From Armatimonadota bacterium (GTDB lineage: Bacteria; Vulcanimicrobiota; JACPDS01): a stretch of 10,837 bases of DNA. Positions 1 to 6,087 of this stretch are shown piece after piece. Each line of letters opens with the position of its first letter. Position 1 is the first letter of the stretch. A program made the position numbers and the translations under genes. The DNA is taken from contig JACPDS010000064.1 in NCBI GenBank assembly GCA_016183885.1, positions 4,831 through 15,667 on the forward strand. The letters are read 5' to 3'. The notes under the pieces were generated by a model. That model was not told the origin of the DNA. It saw nothing but the letters and a program-made list of their open reading frames with translations, and made no database searches.

Positions 1-1
1 C

Positions 2-319
2 GCTAAAGTAGATGGGTTAAATTCTTGGGGGATATTTTACCGTATTTTACTTCCTTTAGCTATACCGGGGATTGCCGTCACAAGTTTTTTTTGTTTTGTT
101 ACCGCTTGGAATGAATTTATGTTTGCTTTAACTTTTATGACTCAAGATAATTTATATACTCTTCCGGTGGGCTTGCGCACATTTGTTTTTGAATTTCGTA
201 CCGATTGGCATTATATGTCAGCCGGCGCGATTATTCTTACTATTCCTGTAATGCTTTTTTTCTTTATTGCTCAAAAGTATTTAGTAAAGGGCTTAACTGC
301 AGGAAGTTTAAAAGGATAA
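2..319 (+). CDS. Carbohydrate ABC transporter permease, C-terminal part (MalG/UgpE-like)
   Basis: The 5' part lies outside the window; 105 residues and the TAA stop are visible. The reading frame opens in the cytoplasmic coupling loop of the permease: AKVDGLNSWGIFYRILLPLA followed by PGIA. This fits the EAA-loop consensus (EAAxxDGAxxxxxFxxIxLPLxxPg) by which MalG-type subunits contact the ATPase. A membrane segment, the typical TAWNEFMFAL stretch, a second membrane segment (about 78-92 of the visible part) and the family-typical end GLTAGSLKG follow. In this family the protein is one half of the membrane channel of a binding-protein-dependent sugar importer. The partner permease and binding protein should lie upstream, outside the window. 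The sugar transported cannot be told from this piece. The gene is apparently last in its operon, because a repeat-bounded intergenic region follows and the next gene is on the opposite strand. Confidence 0.9.
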   Translation, partial: AKVDGLNSWGIFYRILLPLAIPGIAVTSFFCFVTAWNEFMFALTFMTQDNLYTLPVGLRTFVFEFRTDWHYMSAGAIILTIPVMLFFFIAQKYLVKGLTAGSLKG

Positions 320-377
320 TTGATTTCAGAAAATCTTAAATTCGAAATACTAAATTCTAAACAATATCAAAATTCTC

Positions 378-419
378 CCGACGTAAAGTCGGTCCGATGA
401 CTCCCTACGAGTATCGGAC
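378..419. repeat. Two abutting hairpins in the intergenic core
   Basis: CCGAC (378-382) pairs with GTCGG (388-392) around a 5-nt loop. Directly next to it GTCCGAT (392-398) pairs with ATCGGAC (413-419), extended inward by ACTC (400-403) with GAGT (409-412) past a single bulged G. The G+C content is far above the surroundings. There is no T-run after the second stem, so this is not a standard intrinsic terminator. It could be a repeat core, a transcript-stabilising structure, or part of a small RNA. Confidence 0.6.
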
Positions 420-432
420 TCCGTCTGAGGAT

Positions 433-509
433 CCCGTTTCTTGTTAAAAATATAAAAATAAGAGCGGGAAAATATTCAAAATTTAAAACAAAAAAATTGT
501 TTCGCTCTT
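433..509. other. Mutually exclusive stem pairings downstream of the hairpins
   Basis: CCCG (433-436) can pair with CGGG (465-468). Alternatively AAGAGCG (460-466) can pair with CGCTCTT (503-509), and the two pairings share bases 465-466. Inside the second, AAACAA and TTGTTT form a small AT stem. Such competition is seen in attenuators, but the stems are short and the region sits after a + strand stop codon, so no regulatory role can be assigned. Confidence 0.3.
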
Positions 510-607
510 GATATATATTTACTAAGATAAGTTTTTAAATTTTTGAATTTTGGTAATTTGAATTTATTTAGGATTTAGTATTTAGGGTTTAGAATTTAAT
601 TTACTTA

Positions 608-1135
608 TTAGTAAGCTAATAAAGGCAGTATTCCATAAAGATCGTAAGAGATATTTTTAGCATTATTATCGGTTAGATTTAACCAGCCGTTTGTTCCCGT
701 AAAATTATGCCCTATAAAATCCATATTTACAGAGTTATTTCCCGCCAGGCCGCTTTTAGGAAAACCTCCATAAGAAGATTGAATATTTCCGGAAAGATGT
801 CTTTCTCCAAATTTACCGTTAGCGTATAAAATTACTCTTTCAGTTTTTTGAGGTTCATGCATATTATAAATTTCACCATCAATGCTTACCTGATTATCAT
901 TAAAGTTATTTTGATCAAGTCTAAAACCGTATTCTTCAATTTTTTGGGCAGAAACAAATCTTCGCATAGTTCCGGTATAAGTTGTATCATCTCCTTCTTT
1001 GGTAATAGTTAAATTCACCGTATTATAATTTAAACTTCCACTAGCATAAATTACCTGAACTTCATTTTTAGAAATTTTTTTGCTCTTGTTTATTCCATTT
1101 GGATTAAAATTCATTAAATCTTTGATTTTTAACAT
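608..1135 (-). CDS. Unrecognised 175-residue protein
   Basis: I do not recognise a family. The protein is hydrophilic and rich in Asn, Gly, Ser and Thr. It has no cysteine, no signal peptide and no membrane segment. Alternating polar and hydrophobic stretches (about 25-60 and 83-150) suggest a mostly beta-strand protein. The N-terminus is basic (KSKKISK, 17-23). The start is well supported: AAGGAG (minus strand, 1149-1144) sits 8 nt before the ATG. It is probably transcribed separately from the RNase H-Nudix gene upstream, because 92 bp separate them and a perfect palindrome lies in that gap. The coding status rests on length, ribosome binding site and protein-like composition only. It could be a lineage-specific gene or a small cargo gene next to the repeat element. 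Confidence 0.65.
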   Translation of the reverse strand: MLKIKDLMNFNPNGINKSKKISKNEVQVIYASGSLNYNTVNLTITKEGDDTTYTGTMRRFVSAQKIEEYGFRLDQNNFNDNQVSIDGEIYNMHEPQKTERVILYANGKFGERHLSGNIQSSYGGFPKSGLAGNNSVNMDFIGHNFTGTNGWLNLTDNNAKNISYDLYGILPLLAY

Positions 1136-1143
1136 ATACTTAT

Positions 1144-1149
1144 CTCCTT
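1144..1149 (-). promoter_or_regulatory. Shine-Dalgarno site AAGGAG for the 175-residue gene
   Basis: The minus-strand sequence TTAAGGAGATAAGTATATG places AAGGAG 8 nt before the ATG at 1135. It is one of the strongest ribosome binding sites in the window. Several neighbouring genes have none. Confidence 0.7.
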
Positions 1150-1210
1150 AATTTATGATTTTTATATTATTATTATTACCGCATTAACATAAAAAGTAAA
1201 GGCTAAAATG

Positions 1211-1225
1211 TTAACAAATTGTTAA
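1211..1225. promoter_or_regulatory. 15-bp perfect palindrome, possible operator
   Basis: TTAACAAATTGTTAA reads as TTAACAA-A-TTGTTAA. It lies in the 92-bp gap between the end of the RNase H-Nudix gene and the start of the 175-residue gene, about 76-90 bp before the latter's ATG. This is where a repressor site or the upstream part of a promoter could be. On the minus strand, TTGTTA followed 17 nt later by TTTTAT is a weak promoter candidate. A near-identical 17-18 bp stretch occurs in front of galK (10304-10320). AT-only palindromes arise easily in DNA this AT-rich. Confidence 0.35.
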
Positions 1226-1227
1226 AA

Positions 1228-2079
1228 TTAAAACTCAAAAAGATGGCGGGCTTTTCTAATCACATTTTTTTCATTTAAAAAAGAAAGCTTTTTTTGAGCT
1301 TCTCCTAAGGTAAACCAGCTTACTTCGTCTGCTTCTTGATCTCTTTGATAGGCATTTTCTTTTATTAGAGGCATAAGATAAAAATAAACATATTTATGAT
1401 ATACGACATCGTTTTCTCTTAAATGAAAATAATAATTAATTTCATCAATACGTTCTTTTAATTCTACTTCGCAGCCGGTTTCTTCTCTTACTTCCCTAAC
1501 AGCAGTTTCTTCCGGGGTCTCTCCTTTATCTACCCGCCCTTTAGGGAGAGCCCAAATTTGTTTATTTTTTTTAGCGATTAAACAAACTTTAATTTGATGT
1601 CTCTCTTTTTTATAAATCACCCCGCCGGCAGAAATTTGGATCTCTTCATGATTATTGTTTAAAAGGCGATTGGTTTTCTTTTTTTTTAAAAATTCATCAA
1701 TTCCTTGATTGGCTAAAAAATCCGCTTGTTTATTTTTTTCTCGAGGGATAAAACTTAAATTAATTCTTTTATCCGTAGAAATAGTTTTAGCTTGATGGTA
1801 TAAAGATTTTAATTTTTCATCTTTTACTTGATATTTGCCATTCCATTGTTTTACTAAAAGTTCGCTATCGGAGAAAATTAAAGCGGAATTTGAAGATGAT
1901 TTTTCTAATTCTCTTAAAGCTTTAATTAAAGCAAGATATTCAGCTTGATTATTAGTGGTTATTCCTATATATTCGCTGATTTCTTTAAAAGTTACGCCAT
2001 CTTTTAAAATTAATATTCCAATTCCAGAATTTCCGGGATTTCCTCGAGAAGCTCCGTCAATATAAATTTTAAAGTTCAT
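1228..2079 (-). CDS. RNase HI (archaeal/compact type) fused to a Nudix hydrolase
   Basis: Residues 1-130 are an RNase HI domain that would cut the RNA strand of RNA-DNA hybrids. The four acidic catalytic residues are visible: D8 (YIDGASRGNPG), E47 (TNNQAEY), D71 (SDSELL) and D120 (NKQADFLAN). The domain lacks the basic handle of E. coli RnhA and matches the short archaeal/Rv2228c-like type. A lysine/asparagine-rich linker (131-147) leads to a Nudix domain (about 148-283). Its Nudix box G181-x5-E187-x7-R195-E196-V-R-E199-E200-x-G202-C203 is complete, so it should bind a divalent metal and hydrolyse a nucleoside-diphosphate-linked substrate, identity unknown. The start codon overlaps the stop of the DUF2254-like gene (ATGA) and has no Shine-Dalgarno site, so translation is probably coupled. 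Both active sites appear intact. The fusion is the unusual point. Confidence 0.9.
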   Translation of the reverse strand: MNFKIYIDGASRGNPGNSGIGILILKDGVTFKEISEYIGITTNNQAEYLALIKALRELEKSSSNSALIFSDSELLVKQWNGKYQVKDEKLKSLYHQAKTISTDKRINLSFIPREKNKQADFLANQGIDEFLKKKKTNRLLNNNHEEIQISAGGVIYKKERHQIKVCLIAKKNKQIWALPKGRVDKGETPEETAVREVREETGCEVELKERIDEINYYFHLRENDVVYHKYVYFYLMPLIKENAYQRDQEADEVSWFTLGEAQKKLSFLNEKNVIRKARHLFEF

Positions 2080-3614
2080 TTTTTAATTTCAGCTAAAAAC
2101 CAGTCGAAAAATTCATTTAATTTTTCTTTTTGTTCCTGAGGAATATAATCGTAATTAATGATGCGGTCGGTTATTTCCCAAAAATGAGGCTCCATAGTTT
2201 CCGCGATTTCCATTTTAATATCTAAAAGGTGTTTCCATGGCACCCTTTTCAAATGTCCGAAAATTTTCCATGCAGAATCTCGATCTTGCCAGAAAAGATA
2301 AAAGGAAGCTAAAATAATATAAGATTTCCATAAAGTATTGCAAAATTTTGGGTATTTAATATAATCTAATTGATATTGGAATTTTAAAAAATCATCTAAA
2401 AATTCTTGATAATTAGAAGCCTTTATTTTAAAAGATTTTTCAGTTAACTTTCTTAAGTCATAAATAGCGGAAGAAAAATTATGCCCCTTTTCATCGCCTA
2501 CAAAAAGATTGGAATAATAAATAAAATGATTAGCGATTTTTTTAGATATAGTAGGATAAATTTCTAAAATTCTTTCCGCCAGCAGTCGATATTGATATAA
2601 AGTATCGTTGCAGGCTCTGCCGTCATTTAAAGCGATAGAAGTGCGAATTAAAGAATTATAAGATTTTATAATCAAATCTATAATATTAAAGTCTTTTGTT
2701 TCAAGCGCCACAAGTCCAATTGCCCGATGAGTTTGAGCTAGTTGAGAAGTTAAATCGGATATTTTCCCGCAGGCTAAAGCATATATTTGACGCATATGTC
2801 TTAAAGCTCGATATTCTACCCAAGCTTCCCTGAGCACAATTTCCTCGATAATATGTTTAGGAGAGCCAGTAAGATGAGATTCATCCACGCTATACCAAGT
2901 TTTATTATATTTTTCTTTTTCTTTAATATAAGTATCGATAATACTTTGCAATGCCCAGACACAGCGATGGGCAATCTCGCTATCTACAATTTGCACAGCG
3001 CTTAAAGCAATATCAGAAAGTTGTTCTAAATAATGATTAATAGTATGTTTGATTTTTCTTTCCATGTCAGGTTTTTCATGGATGCTTTTAATTAATATTA
3101 TAGCTTCCTGCCGGATGTGTTCAATAATATTTACCGGTTTTAATAAATTAAAAAGATAAAGAAAATAAGGAATAATAGCGCAGTAACAAAAAGTCATCAT
3201 TCCCAAAGATAAGAACGCTCCAAAACGCGGCAGGAAATTTTCATTAATGCTGTGAGCGGTCCAAAGAGTAATAATAATAGTGATGGCAAAACTGGAAATA
3301 ATTATAATATTAATCCGATGAGTAATGAATAAATCTATTACTTTGGGAGTATAACGGTTAGAGGTAAGTTGAACAATCAGTAAAACAATCGCAATCATAA
3401 TTCCTAAGGTAGCCGCTACGCTTTGGGCAGAAGAAGTTAAAGTATAACGATAAGTATTTCGGTCTCCAGCCAAAAAATTATCCACCCAGGAAAGTGAAGG
3501 CTGATTAATGTTATAATCAATAAAATAAACAATCAGAAAAATTAAAATCGAACAAGTTAAAATTAAAATTATCGGCGCCAGCCAGTAATAAGCGCTGTCT
3601 CTTAAACGAAACAT
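2076..3614 (-). CDS. DUF2254-like membrane protein
   Basis: The 512 residues have four predicted N-terminal membrane helices (about 11-32, 62-83, 101-121 and 131-156), followed by a long soluble helical region (160-512) rich in Arg, Lys, Glu and aromatic residues. The segment 82-100, QLTSNRYTPKVIDLFITHR, after the second helix resembles the signature of DUF2254 membrane proteins (QLxSxxFSPRxLxxFxxxR); this is from memory of the family. DUF2254 has no established biochemical function. The gene ends in a 4-bp ATGA overlap with the RNase H-Nudix gene, so the two are probably made together, although no mechanistic link is evident. The ATG has no convincing Shine-Dalgarno site; only a GAGA run about 16 nt upstream is seen. 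A separate membrane protein gene lies 128 bp upstream. Confidence 0.65.
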   Translation of the reverse strand: MFRLRDSAYYWLAPIILILTCSILIFLIVYFIDYNINQPSLSWVDNFLAGDRNTYRYTLTSSAQSVAATLGIMIAIVLLIVQLTSNRYTPKVIDLFITHRINIIIISSFAITIIITLWTAHSINENFLPRFGAFLSLGMMTFCYCAIIPYFLYLFNLLKPVNIIEHIRQEAIILIKSIHEKPDMERKIKHTINHYLEQLSDIALSAVQIVDSEIAHRCVWALQSIIDTYIKEKEKYNKTWYSVDESHLTGSPKHIIEEIVLREAWVEYRALRHMRQIYALACGKISDLTSQLAQTHRAIGLVALETKDFNIIDLIIKSYNSLIRTSIALNDGRACNDTLYQYRLLAERILEIYPTISKKIANHFIYYSNLFVGDEKGHNFSSAIYDLRKLTEKSFKIKASNYQEFLDDFLKFQYQLDYIKYPKFCNTLWKSYIILASFYLFWQDRDSAWKIFGHLKRVPWKHLLDIKMEIAETMEPHFWEITDRIINYDYIPQEQKEKLNEFFDWFLAEIKK

Positions 3615-3742
3615 AATAATATAAATTTTCTCTAAAGCGAAATTTATTACCTGCTTTTTAGGTTAAAATCAAAAAATAGTTTTTAGAAGATCAAAACTTT
3701 GAAAATTAGCAGTTTTAAGACGGGTACTTTAAAATTTATTTT

Positions 3743-4069
3743 TTAGTTTTTCAGCGTTAGTTTTAAAATATAATACGCTATATAGGCAATTAGGCTAAAT
3801 CCTAATATTCCCGCTATAGTCACTATAAAACCTTGGATTATTTCATCAAAACTCCATGAATTAAAAGGATAATTATTAATTTTTACGTAAGTGCCGCCGA
3901 TAAAATATCCAATTATTCCAATAAAATAAGCCGCAAAAAAAGATAGTAAAATTCCCAAATCAAGTATATAATACATACAATAATATACAGCGCACCAGAG
4001 TATAAAAAATACAAAAAAAGCTGTTTTTATAAAATCTTTTCTTTCTGGAGTATATTCATTTTTCAACAT
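3743..4069 (-). CDS. Small membrane protein with three predicted helices, function unknown
   Basis: The 108 residues contain hydrophobic segments at about 15-36, 38-59 and 79-104, and a polar loop (60-78) with a WSFDE motif. The N-terminus is charged (NEYTPERKD) and the C-terminus basic (LKLTLKN). I do not recognise the family; the first two helices are rich in Phe, Tyr and Cys. The start lacks a Shine-Dalgarno site: the minus strand just upstream is an A/T run ending TAATAAA. The gene lies divergent to the TGS GTPase and in the same direction as the DUF2254-like gene 128 bp downstream, so it may share a transcript with it. It is probably a real gene, given its clean membrane-protein pattern. 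Confidence 0.6.
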   Translation of the reverse strand: MLKNEYTPERKDFIKTAFFVFFILWCAVYYCMYYILDLGILLSFFAAYFIGIIGYFIGGTYVKINNYPFNSWSFDEIIQGFIVTIAGILGFSLIAYIAYYILKLTLKN

Positions 4070-4123
4070 TTTATTAAAAAAATAAAGCTTTTTTAAAATT
4101 AATTTTTTCGATAATTATTTCGA

Positions 4124-4129
4124 TATAAT
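4124..4129 (+). promoter_or_regulatory. Candidate -10 box (TATAAT) for the TGS GTPase
   Basis: A perfect TATAAT lies in the divergent intergenic region, 68 nt before the ATG. The corresponding -35 region is only a T-run without clear consensus, so the promoter call rests mainly on the -10 box. Confidence 0.4.
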
Positions 4130-4135
4130 TTTTTA

Positions 4136-4159
4136 AGTTCCTTTTAGTTAGCAGGAACT
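4136..4159 (+). other. Leader hairpin upstream of the TGS GTPase
   Basis: AGTTCC (4136-4141) pairs with GGAACT (4154-4159) around a 12-nt loop. It is placed right after the candidate -10 box, so it would form near the 5' end of the transcript. It is short and no known riboswitch is recognisable; it may simply protect the 5' end of the message. Confidence 0.35.
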
Positions 4160-4186
4160 ATTAGACTCCCAAACTAATTTATATCT

Positions 4187-4191
4187 GGTGA
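4187..4191 (+). promoter_or_regulatory. Shine-Dalgarno site GGTGA for the TGS GTPase
   Basis: CTGGTGAAATTATATG places GGTGA 6 nt before the ATG at 4198 and supports this start. The same GGTGA core is used before the epimerase ATG at 7678. Confidence 0.55.
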
Positions 4192-4197
4192 AATTAT

Positions 4198-5184
4198 ATG
4201 CCGGCTAATCTTACTCCCCAATATTTAGAAGCAGAGAAAAAATTTAAAATCGCTAAAACTAATCAAGAAAAAATTTTAGCTTTAGAAGAAATGTTTGCTT
4301 TAATTCCTAAACATAAAGGCACGGAAAAGATGCAGGCCGATATTAAAAAAAGAATCTCTAAATTAAAAGATCAATCTAAAAAATTAAAAGGAGGAGCAAG
4401 AACTCAAAACTACTATATTGAAAGGGAAGGAGCCTCTCAGGTAGTTTTAATCGGATATCCCAATTCAGGGAAATCCAGCTTGCTGGCTAATCTTACGAAT
4501 GCCGAGCCGCAGATTGCTCCTTATCCTTATACTACCACAAAAGCTCATCCGGGAATGATGGATTTTGAAAATATTCAATTTCAATTAGTCGATACGCCGG
4601 CTATTAGCAAAGAATTTACGGAAAGCTGGCTATTGGGCATAATTCGTTTGGCCGATGCGGCTTTATTAATTATTGATTTAATTAATGAGCCTTTAGAACA
4701 AATTGAATTTATCTTAGAAAAATTAAATAATTTTAAAATTTCTTTAATAGGAAAATTTAAAGAAAAAAAAGAGGAATTTAATAGAGCTTATATTAAAGCT
4801 TTAATTTTGGGAAATAAAATTGACGAATCAAACGCTCAAGAGAATTTTATTATTTTAAAAGAACTTTATGACGATAAATTTAAAATAATTCCTATTTCAA
4901 CATTTAAAAAAACTAATTTAGAATTATTAAGACAGGAAATTTTTAATTTATTGGAAATCATCCGAGTTTATACTAAAGTTCCCGGGAAAAATCCTGACTT
5001 AAATAAACCTTATGTTTTAAAAAAAGGGAGTAAAGTAATTGATATGGCTTGCGTAATTCATAAAGAATTTGCCGAGAAATTAAAATATGCGCGTATCTGG
5101 GGTTCAGGGAAATATGCAGGCGGAATGGTTCAGAAAGACTATATTCTTCATGATCAAGATGTAATTGAAATTCATTTGCGATAA
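4198..5184 (+). CDS. TGS-domain GTPase of the DRG/Obg-like family
   Basis: The protein has 328 residues. An N-terminal lysine-rich helical region (1-65) precedes the G domain. The P-loop is GYPNSGKSS (86-94), the switch I threonines lie in PYTTTK (110-115), G3 is DTPAI (132-136) and G4 is NKID (206-209). A TGS domain follows at about 256-328 (KGSKVIDMACVIHKEF, then ARIWGSGKYAG). This order of helical region, G domain and C-terminal TGS is that of DRG proteins and their prokaryotic homologues, which are linked to ribosomes and translation. The G3 motif carries Ala where Ras-like GTPases have the DxxG glycine. A GGTGA ribosome site lies 6 nt before the ATG. The stop codon is directly followed by the stop of the convergent flavoprotein gene. 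Substrate partners are unknown. Confidence 0.88.
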   Translation: MPANLTPQYLEAEKKFKIAKTNQEKILALEEMFALIPKHKGTEKMQADIKKRISKLKDQSKKLKGGARTQNYYIEREGASQVVLIGYPNSGKSSLLANLTNAEPQIAPYPYTTTKAHPGMMDFENIQFQLVDTPAISKEFTESWLLGIIRLADAALLIIDLINEPLEQIEFILEKLNNFKISLIGKFKEKKEEFNRAYIKALILGNKIDESNAQENFIILKELYDDKFKIIPISTFKKTNLELLRQEIFNLLEIIRVYTKVPGKNPDLNKPYVLKKGSKVIDMACVIHKEFAEKLKYARIWGSGKYAGGMVQKDYILHDQDVIEIHLR

Positions 5185-5760
5185 TTATTTAATCTGTATT
5201 AAATTTTTTGCTTTTAAAACAGCTGTTTTAAGATTTTCTTCTTCTTTAGAAATAGCGCCTTTTGAATCAATTTTATCAATTAATAATTCATCAAAATAAT
5301 TAATATTAGCTACCGCAAAAAAAGCCTTAAGCTGTAAAATAGCGCACCTAAAACCATCTTTGCCTTTTTGTCCCCGCAGACTTAAAAATAAACCTCGTCT
5401 TAAAGGGTCTTTTTCTATAAATGGTTTTTTTAATACATATTTAGCTACCCATAAAGACTGAAAGCGATCGATTAAAGCTTTTAATTGAGCAGGCAGACCC
5501 ATAAAAAATAAAGGAGCGGCGATAATAAAAAAATTATTTTCTTTAAATTTTTTATACAGCTCTTGAAAATCGTCGTTTACGATACATCTTCCGGTAAGAT
5601 TACAGCCTCCGCATTCTTGGCAGGGGGAAATCTTTAATTCATTTATTACTAATTTTTCTATTTTAACTTCGCTCTTAACAGCTTCTAAAACAATATCTAA
5701 TAATATTTCACAATTTCCTTTACGTCTGGGACTGCCTAAAATTCCTAAAAGTTTTCTCAT
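5185..5760 (-). CDS. Iron-sulfur flavoprotein / NADPH-dependent FMN reductase family
   Basis: The 191 residues form a flavodoxin-like fold protein. The N-terminal phosphate-binding loop for FMN is GSPRRKGNC (9-17) and the second FMN-contact region is PLFFMGLPAQLKALIDR (83-99). Between them is a cysteine cluster, C47-x2-C50-x2-C53-x5-C59, that fits the compact 4Fe-4S motif of Isf-type iron-sulfur flavoproteins. Such proteins shuttle electrons in anaerobes; the partner here is unknown. The stop codons of this gene and the convergent TGS GTPase touch, leaving no space for a terminator between them. The ATG has no strong Shine-Dalgarno site. The end of a palindromic repeat (AACCACAGAG, 5765-5774) begins only four bases upstream, so its minus-strand end CTCTGTGGTT forms the translation start region. 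Confidence 0.87.
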   Translation of the reverse strand: MRKLLGILGSPRRKGNCEILLDIVLEAVKSEVKIEKLVINELKISPCQECGGCNLTGRCIVNDDFQELYKKFKENNFFIIAAPLFFMGLPAQLKALIDRFQSLWVAKYVLKKPFIEKDPLRRGLFLSLRGQKGKDGFRCAILQLKAFFAVANINYFDELLIDKIDSKGAISKEEENLKTAVLKAKNLIQIK

Positions 5761-5783
5761 AATTAACCACAGAGTTCACAGAG

Positions 5784-5818
5784 AAAATATTTAAAATTAA
5801 TAAAATTTTAAATATTTT
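5784..5818. repeat. Perfect 15-bp AT stem with 5-nt loop (unit 1)
   Basis: AAAATATTTAAAATT (5784-5798) and its exact reverse complement (5804-5818) flank the loop AATAA. Outside it, CACAGAG (5777-5783) can pair with CTCTGTG (5830-5836) after an 11-nt asymmetric stretch, which makes a long cruciform-capable structure. Confidence 0.8.
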
Positions 5819-5911
5819 ATTAATTTTTCCTCTGTGTCCTCTAAATTATAAATCTTTTTATGCCTTAATAATAATAATTTCATTATCTAATTCATATTGA
5901 GAACACAGAGA

Positions 5912-5935
5912 TTTTTTTCTCGTTAGAGAAAAAAA
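5912..5935. repeat. Perfect 10-bp stem with GTTA loop (unit 2), possible terminator
   Basis: T7CTC (5912-5921) pairs exactly with GAGA7 (5926-5935). On either strand the stem itself ends in a run of T, so it could stop transcription that leaves tRNA-Phe on the minus strand. The stem is AT-rich, so termination strength is uncertain. Confidence 0.5.
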
Positions 5936-5991
5936 TATTTCCTTCCCTCGGTGCTCTCTGTGGTTTCATATTTTTCATAACTATCAAGAAG

Positions 5992-6067
5992 TGGTGCCGC
6001 AGGCCAGAATCGAACTGGCGACACGTGGATTTTCAGTCCACTGCTCTACCGACTGAGCTACCGCGGC
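5992..6067 (-). tRNA. tRNA-Phe (GAA)
   Basis: The 76-nt cloverleaf has all parts. The acceptor stem is GCCGCGG paired with CTGCGGC (one G-T pair). The D arm has GCTC...GAGC, the anticodon stem is GTGGA/TCCAC with loop CTGAAAA giving anticodon GAA, and the T arm contains GTTCGATTC. Discriminator A and an encoded CCA complete the 3' end. It lies 20 bp downstream of tRNA-Asp in the same direction and is probably co-transcribed with it. The encoded CCA means no nucleotidyltransferase is needed for first maturation. Confidence 0.97.
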
Positions 6068-6087
6068 ACAATAAACATTAAATCACC

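Larger units (their letters stand above)
331..597. repeat. Element bounded by degenerate inverted repeats with a structured core
   Basis: Two roughly 45-bp arms, 331-375 and the reverse complement of 553-597, align without gaps at about 34 of 45 positions. They share the exact block AAATACTAAAT (346-356 on the + strand, and inverted in the right arm). Between them lies a more GC-rich structured core (376-440) and further pairings up to 509. No open reading frame of useful length is present. The layout of terminal inverted repeats around a hairpin core looks like a non-autonomous mobile or REP/MITE-like intergenic element. The arms are AT-rich, so part of the match could be compositional. No target-site duplication is evident to me. 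Confidence 0.5.
5765..5965. repeat. Composite palindromic repeat: two inverted CACAGAG-ended hairpin units
   Basis: The outer ends are a perfect 10-bp inverted repeat, AACCACAGAG (5765-5774) and CTCTGTGGTT (5956-5965). The similarity extends to about 18 of 23 bp. Unit 1 (5765-5842) has CACAGAG and CTCTGTG arms around a perfect 15-bp AT stem. Unit 2 (about 5899-5965) has the same type of arms in opposite order around a perfect 10-bp stem. The inner ends (AGAGGACACAGAG-like) match each other, so the units are arranged head to head with a 56-bp spacer. The ends match a widespread type of bacterial intergenic repeat that I know from memory. It fills the space between tRNA-Phe and the flavoprotein gene. 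No transposase is present. Confidence 0.75.

Noticed and set aside
378..419. Hairpins as an intrinsic terminator of the transporter operon
   Set aside because: No T-run follows either stem; the sequence after it is CTCCGTCTGAGG.
3615..3742. Terminator or promoter between the two membrane protein genes
   Set aside because: Only weak matches (TTGATT with TAATAA 17 nt later on the minus strand; an AAAACT/AGTTTT pairing with no T-run), not above what AT-rich DNA gives by chance.
4130..4197. Leader of the TGS GTPase as a riboswitch
   Set aside because: Only a single 6-bp hairpin is visible; no known aptamer is recognisable.
5765..5965. CACAGAG copies as a CRISPR array
   Set aside because: The copies are short, inverted relative to one another and enclose palindromes rather than equal-length unique spacers.
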